Source: Gnetum montanum (taxonomy: Eukaryota; Streptophyta; Gnetopsida; Gnetales; Gnetaceae). From it: a DNA stretch of 33,303 nt. Below the pieces are notes generated by a model that worked only from the letters and a program-made list of their open reading frames with translations, ran no database searches and was not told the origin of the DNA. The stretch's first letter is position 1. Each line of letters starts with the position of its first letter. Shown here piece by piece: positions 30,019 through 33,303 of the stretch. The stretch is taken from positions 7,023-40,325 of the forward strand of contig MNCI01001945.1 of the NCBI GenBank assembly GCA_015680685.1, given 5' to 3'. The position numbers and the translations under genes were made by a program.

Positions 30019-30928
30019 TGTGATAAGGTACTTGTATTCCCAACCATATGAATCACAAAGCATTCATGTGTGATTTAGTCAAATTTTAGGGACTCTATAG
30101 TTTCTAGTACACTAGACTTTTAAGAAGTGAACCTTACCCTAATGATCATTCATTATCTTCCCAATTACACTTGTGATGCACATGGTATGGTTAAGTGTAA
30201 TCGAGGCATATGATTTATCATTTTGTGTTTTATGTTCTTTGATGCTTAAAGTAGAGAGATGAAGTAATTCAATAACTAATTTAATTTAACTACTTAACTA
30301 TTCTCTAACTAGTCTTAACATAAGCATCCAGTCCCACTTTTCCATACATATCCTAAACCCATGTATCCATTGCTGAGTTACCAAGTGCTATGCTGCTGGG
30401 TACACCAAGTAATAATGCTGCTGGGATTACGAAGCGAATATGTGTTTATGCTTGAAATGGTCATAAGTATGTGTTTAATTTATTTAATTTAATTAAGTAA
30501 CTAGTCGCTTGAATTCTAATTTAGATTAATTAATGGCATAATTAATGAAAACAATAAATGCATAAATAAACTATTAATATATTCTAAGTGCTGCAAGGTT
30601 TGATTAAAAGTATTATCTTTATTGTTGTACACATTGGTGTGGTTCAAGTACAATAGTGCTCGAATAAAGATGTATACACTTTTTGACTCTTGTTGTGGGC
30701 ACTTAAAGAAATATTCTAGCTTTCAAATGGACAAACTGTAAGAGCTTTGCTGCTACTATGACTTTAATGTCCATAAACACAGTAGACTACATTGACGAGG
30801 CCCGATAGACGTAGCAAATGCTACATCGAGATAGCCCCATTGATAGGGAAACACCACATAAATGGGGCCCTGTGGATGAGGCCGTGTCAATAGGGGCCCA
30901 TCAATGTGACACTTTGATGTTCATCACA
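30019..30928 (-). mobile_element. Solo-LTR-like copy related to the 11.9-kb element's LTRs
   Basis: This 910-bp block aligns in order with the LTRs at 593, 17394 and 28383. It has AAGGTACTTGTATTCCCAACCATATGAATCAC near its start, CTCGAATAAAGAT and GGGCACTTAAAGAAATATTCTA in the middle, and a degenerate palindrome-rich stretch (30790-30915) before a TTCATCACA end. It has no primer site or polypurine tract beside it and no matching 5-bp flanks. It is therefore an old solo LTR or a rearranged end. The TATA motif is degraded (minus GTGTTTATGG). Confidence 0.65.
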
Positions 30929-31816
30929 CATGCATTAGATTCCAACACTTCATGCACTCAAGCATTAACCATGCATTCAACAAGGAAAGTTGAATGCCTA
31001 GTGTAGAAGATTTGCCTCTAGCATAGATGGTATGCCTCCATTACTATTTATAGTAAACAGAATGGCCATGGGGGTTTGGCAGTTACTGTATATGGTAATT
31101 CTTGAATTTGGACATCCATCTTACTTATACATGGAAAAAATTTGTAGCAAAATTATAGCCAATCTGCATCCACATTATAGTTGAATTGCAGCCAATTTAC
31201 AACCCATTTCATGATTAAAAACATATAAAACCAAAACCCCAACACCATTCCTAGGTTCCACACTTTGGCATTTTGAGCAATATTCCATATTTGGTTTCCA
31301 AGAGCTTTTACAATCTTGAAAAAATGTAGCTTCTTGGAGCCTCCTAACATGGAACCCTTGTAGCCTTTGTTAACCTCGTCGTTAACCACTTGAGATTTGT
31401 GGGTTTTTGGTTTCTATGTTGCACTTCTGGGAATCCCAACTCCTAGTATGCAGCATTTTGATAACCAAAATTTTCCACATTCCTCAATCCCCCAGCAATG
31501 ATCACTATTGTAGATCTAGAACAACAGTGAAAGAGGTTCAGCATTGATAGTAGTAGGACATGTAGATCATGAATGTGATTGCATTGGCTCCAACGTATCT
31601 TGAACTCTTATCAAAGTGAACCCCCTTTGCTCTTCCATGGGAAACATTTGTATACAATCTCAAAATTTATTTTTTATTCTTTTTTTTATTAAAGTTTTAA
31701 AGTTTCAGTTTGTGTGCAATTTGTATTTGCTTCTTAATTTCTAGATCTACATTTTTCTTTGGCATTATTTGTTTTGTATTTCATCAGTCCCTAGGTGATA
31801 TGTCAGACCATCTAAG
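30929..31816. other. No gene seen
   Basis: AT-rich, with poly-T runs near 31680. A short minus-strand open frame at 31153-31389 has no recognisable domain. No repeat with a clear partner in the window was found here. Confidence 0.45.
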
Positions 31817-32111
31817 TGTTGGTGCATAAATTTTGGTCGCATCAACATTGGGAAAATTAACTCATTTTAGAAGACTATTGCATAGGGTGCCTCCTATATG
31901 GTTATGGAAACCCAGGAATAGTCTCTGCTGGAGAGAGCTACGTGGCCTTTTGCAAATAATAAATTAGAAAGAAATCTGGAATTTAAATTAAATAATTATC
32001 TTCAATACAATAAGTAATTAAAAGAACTGAATTTCCCTTAGTCCTAATGACCCTATTGGTCTGTGACTGCCGATGGTATTCGCTACTGGGTAGGAAGACC
32101 ACGATCATCAT

Positions 32112-32147
32112 GAGAGAGGGAGAGAGAGAGAAAGAGAGAGAGAGAGA
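32112..32147. repeat. GA microsatellite
   Basis: Interrupted GA run of about 36 bp. Confidence 0.92.
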
Positions 32148-32635
32148 TTGCCCATTGCAATCTGCAAAGGGCAGCAACTGCAGTTCTTAAAGCCTACCAT
32201 TGTCTGCCACATTTTGTGCACCGCCATAGAGAGGAAGATTATCTACCCACGTTTGCACCACCAAGACAAGTTCCTACCATTGCCAAGAAAACCCACAAGG
32301 ATCCAATTTTGAGCTGCTGGCTCCTACCTTGGACTCTACTCGAAGATCAACTAGAAGCCTGTAAAGAAAATAAAAGAAAAGAGAAAACTGGTGGTTAGTG
32401 GACAGGAAGCTGCCTCTCTAGATTGATAGCTAGAGCCCCTTCGATTGATAGCCAGAGCCTGTTTGAGACTCCTTCGATTCATTGCAAGAGCCTCCCTCTA
32501 GACTCCATTTTATAGCCATTGCAACCATCCATAATAATGTCTACGTTTTATGTAACGGCTACAAAAACTACCACCACCACTTGTGTAATAACACCCACAT
32601 TCTCCAATTAAGTGCCCACTTATGTCCGTAATTGT

Positions 32636-32759
32636 CATAATTTTCGAAACATCTGCTACTAATGACCATAATTGCCATCATTAATGATCATAATTGCTAT
32701 AACTTTTGAAACGTTTGCCACTAATGACCATAACTGGCATCATTAATGACCACAACCCC
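32636..32759. repeat. Two tandem copies of a 62-bp unit
   Basis: GAAAC-T-TGC-ACTAATGACCATAA-TG-CATCATTAATGA occurs at about 32646 and again 62 bp later, with several substitutions. It lies inside the LTR-like copy. Confidence 0.8.
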
Positions 32760-32875
32760 ATAGTTTAAATTTCCACTAGTGGCATGACTTTTATTGTGGT
32801 TATTAAGGGAGAGAAATAGAAACATTGATAATCATGGCCCCATGCGAGCATGGGAGTGTTGACATCTAGGGTACC

Positions 32876-33303
32876 TCGGATCCCATTTTTTCCCCTAAGG
32901 CCTTAGGAATTTAAGGTTAAAGCATGTGCGCTGAGATTTCTGGTTTCAATGACTAAATTTTTCAATTGCTACAAATGGTCTCAGTGTGTTTGAAACCGTC
33001 GGCTTGGGAATGGATTATTTGCAAGGAAAGGTGAGGCTCCTTTCCTAACAGAATCTCTTATTCCAGTGTAACAACTCTGTGAGCCATTGCCTAGTATTTA
33101 TCCAAAAACACATCGTAATACACTTGCATATTAATGAAAGTTAATTTATCCAAACATAAGCATTAGCCACACCTCCAATGAAAAGTGAATGCTACCTTCC
33201 TGTCCTGTCCTCTACGCTGGCAAAGCTACCACCACGCGTGCATCCTTTGCCAACTTCCACGCTGCACTCCGCGGTACCTGGCCACTCTACCGGCCACACT
33301 ACA
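32876..33303. other. No gene seen at the right edge
   Basis: No supported feature. If the LTR-like copy to the left is a 3' LTR, this would be the end of the internal region of a minus-strand element. A weak purine-rich stretch on the minus strand near 32885-32905 (GGGGAAAAAATGGG) would fit a polypurine tract. Confidence 0.35.

Larger units (their letters stand above)
31817..32875 (-). mobile_element. LTR-like copy, inverted relative of 7670-8940
   Basis: The stretch 31817-31920, read on the minus strand, matches the last 115 bp of the LTR at 7670-8940 at roughly 80-85% by eye. The opposite end (around 32830-32870) weakly matches the first 50 bp of that LTR around CCCATGCT..GCAT.GGGCC. The right border is therefore approximate. 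Inside are a GA microsatellite, short repeats near 32420-32510 (GATTGATAGC(T/C)AGAGCC) and a 62-bp tandem duplication. Without a primer site it is a 3' or solo LTR. Confidence 0.5.

Noticed and set aside
1-33303. CRISPR arrays, tRNA or rRNA genes, riboswitches, or prokaryotic operons.
   Set aside because: No regularly spaced repeat-spacer array, tRNA cloverleaf or rRNA-like block was recognised; the content is plant nuclear.

Overview
This is a gene-poor stretch of a seed-plant nuclear genome. A gymnosperm (conifer-like) source is my best inference. The reasons are one plant SKU5/SKS-type multicopper-oxidase-like gene, a decayed plant receptor-kinase fragment, and several old, heavily mutated LTR retrotransposons with tRNA-Asp-type or tRNA-iMet-type primer sites. 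Nothing bacterial was seen: no operons, no CRISPR arrays, and no tRNA or rRNA genes.

Layout. 1-1546: the 5' end of a minus-strand Ty3/gypsy-type element (leader, primer site, LTR) entering from the left edge. 2505-4491: a truncated plus-strand gag-protease relic. 4492-6915: the only convincing intact gene, an intronless SKU5-like gene with a TATA box and a partly duplicated upstream region. 7657-8940: polypurine tract and LTR of another element, whose last base directly abuts a broken leucine-rich-repeat-type receptor kinase domain (8941-9909, one intron, one internal stop). 9910-13293: non-coding, with one exact 87-bp tandem duplication. 13513-14636: a 1.1-kb Ty1/copia deletion derivative in which a short gag segment is fused to a short reverse-transcriptase segment. 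14723-17393: non-coding, rich in short degenerate repeats.

17394-29339 is a nearly complete Ty3/gypsy element of about 11.9 kb on the minus strand. It has two LTRs (943 and 957 bp), a 4-of-5 matching target-site duplication, a tRNA-Asp-type primer site, a polypurine tract, and gag, protease, reverse transcriptase, RNase H and integrase. Between integrase and the 3' LTR lies an extra sense-strand reading frame of about 900 codons with a long coiled-coil-like half. A second LTR-like segment (21397-22488) is nested between integrase and this extra frame. The element is dead: it has many in-frame stops, at least two frameshifts, and a substituted integrase catalytic Asp.

29340-33303 holds a related solo-LTR-like copy (30019-30928) and an inverted relative (about 31817-32875) of the LTR at 7670-8940.

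The most unusual features are the long extra frame, and the arrays of short palindromes just upstream of the TATA box in the related minus-strand LTRs. These arrays sit at the same place but use different palindromes (GATATC, GTCGAC/ACGT, GTATAC) in different copies.
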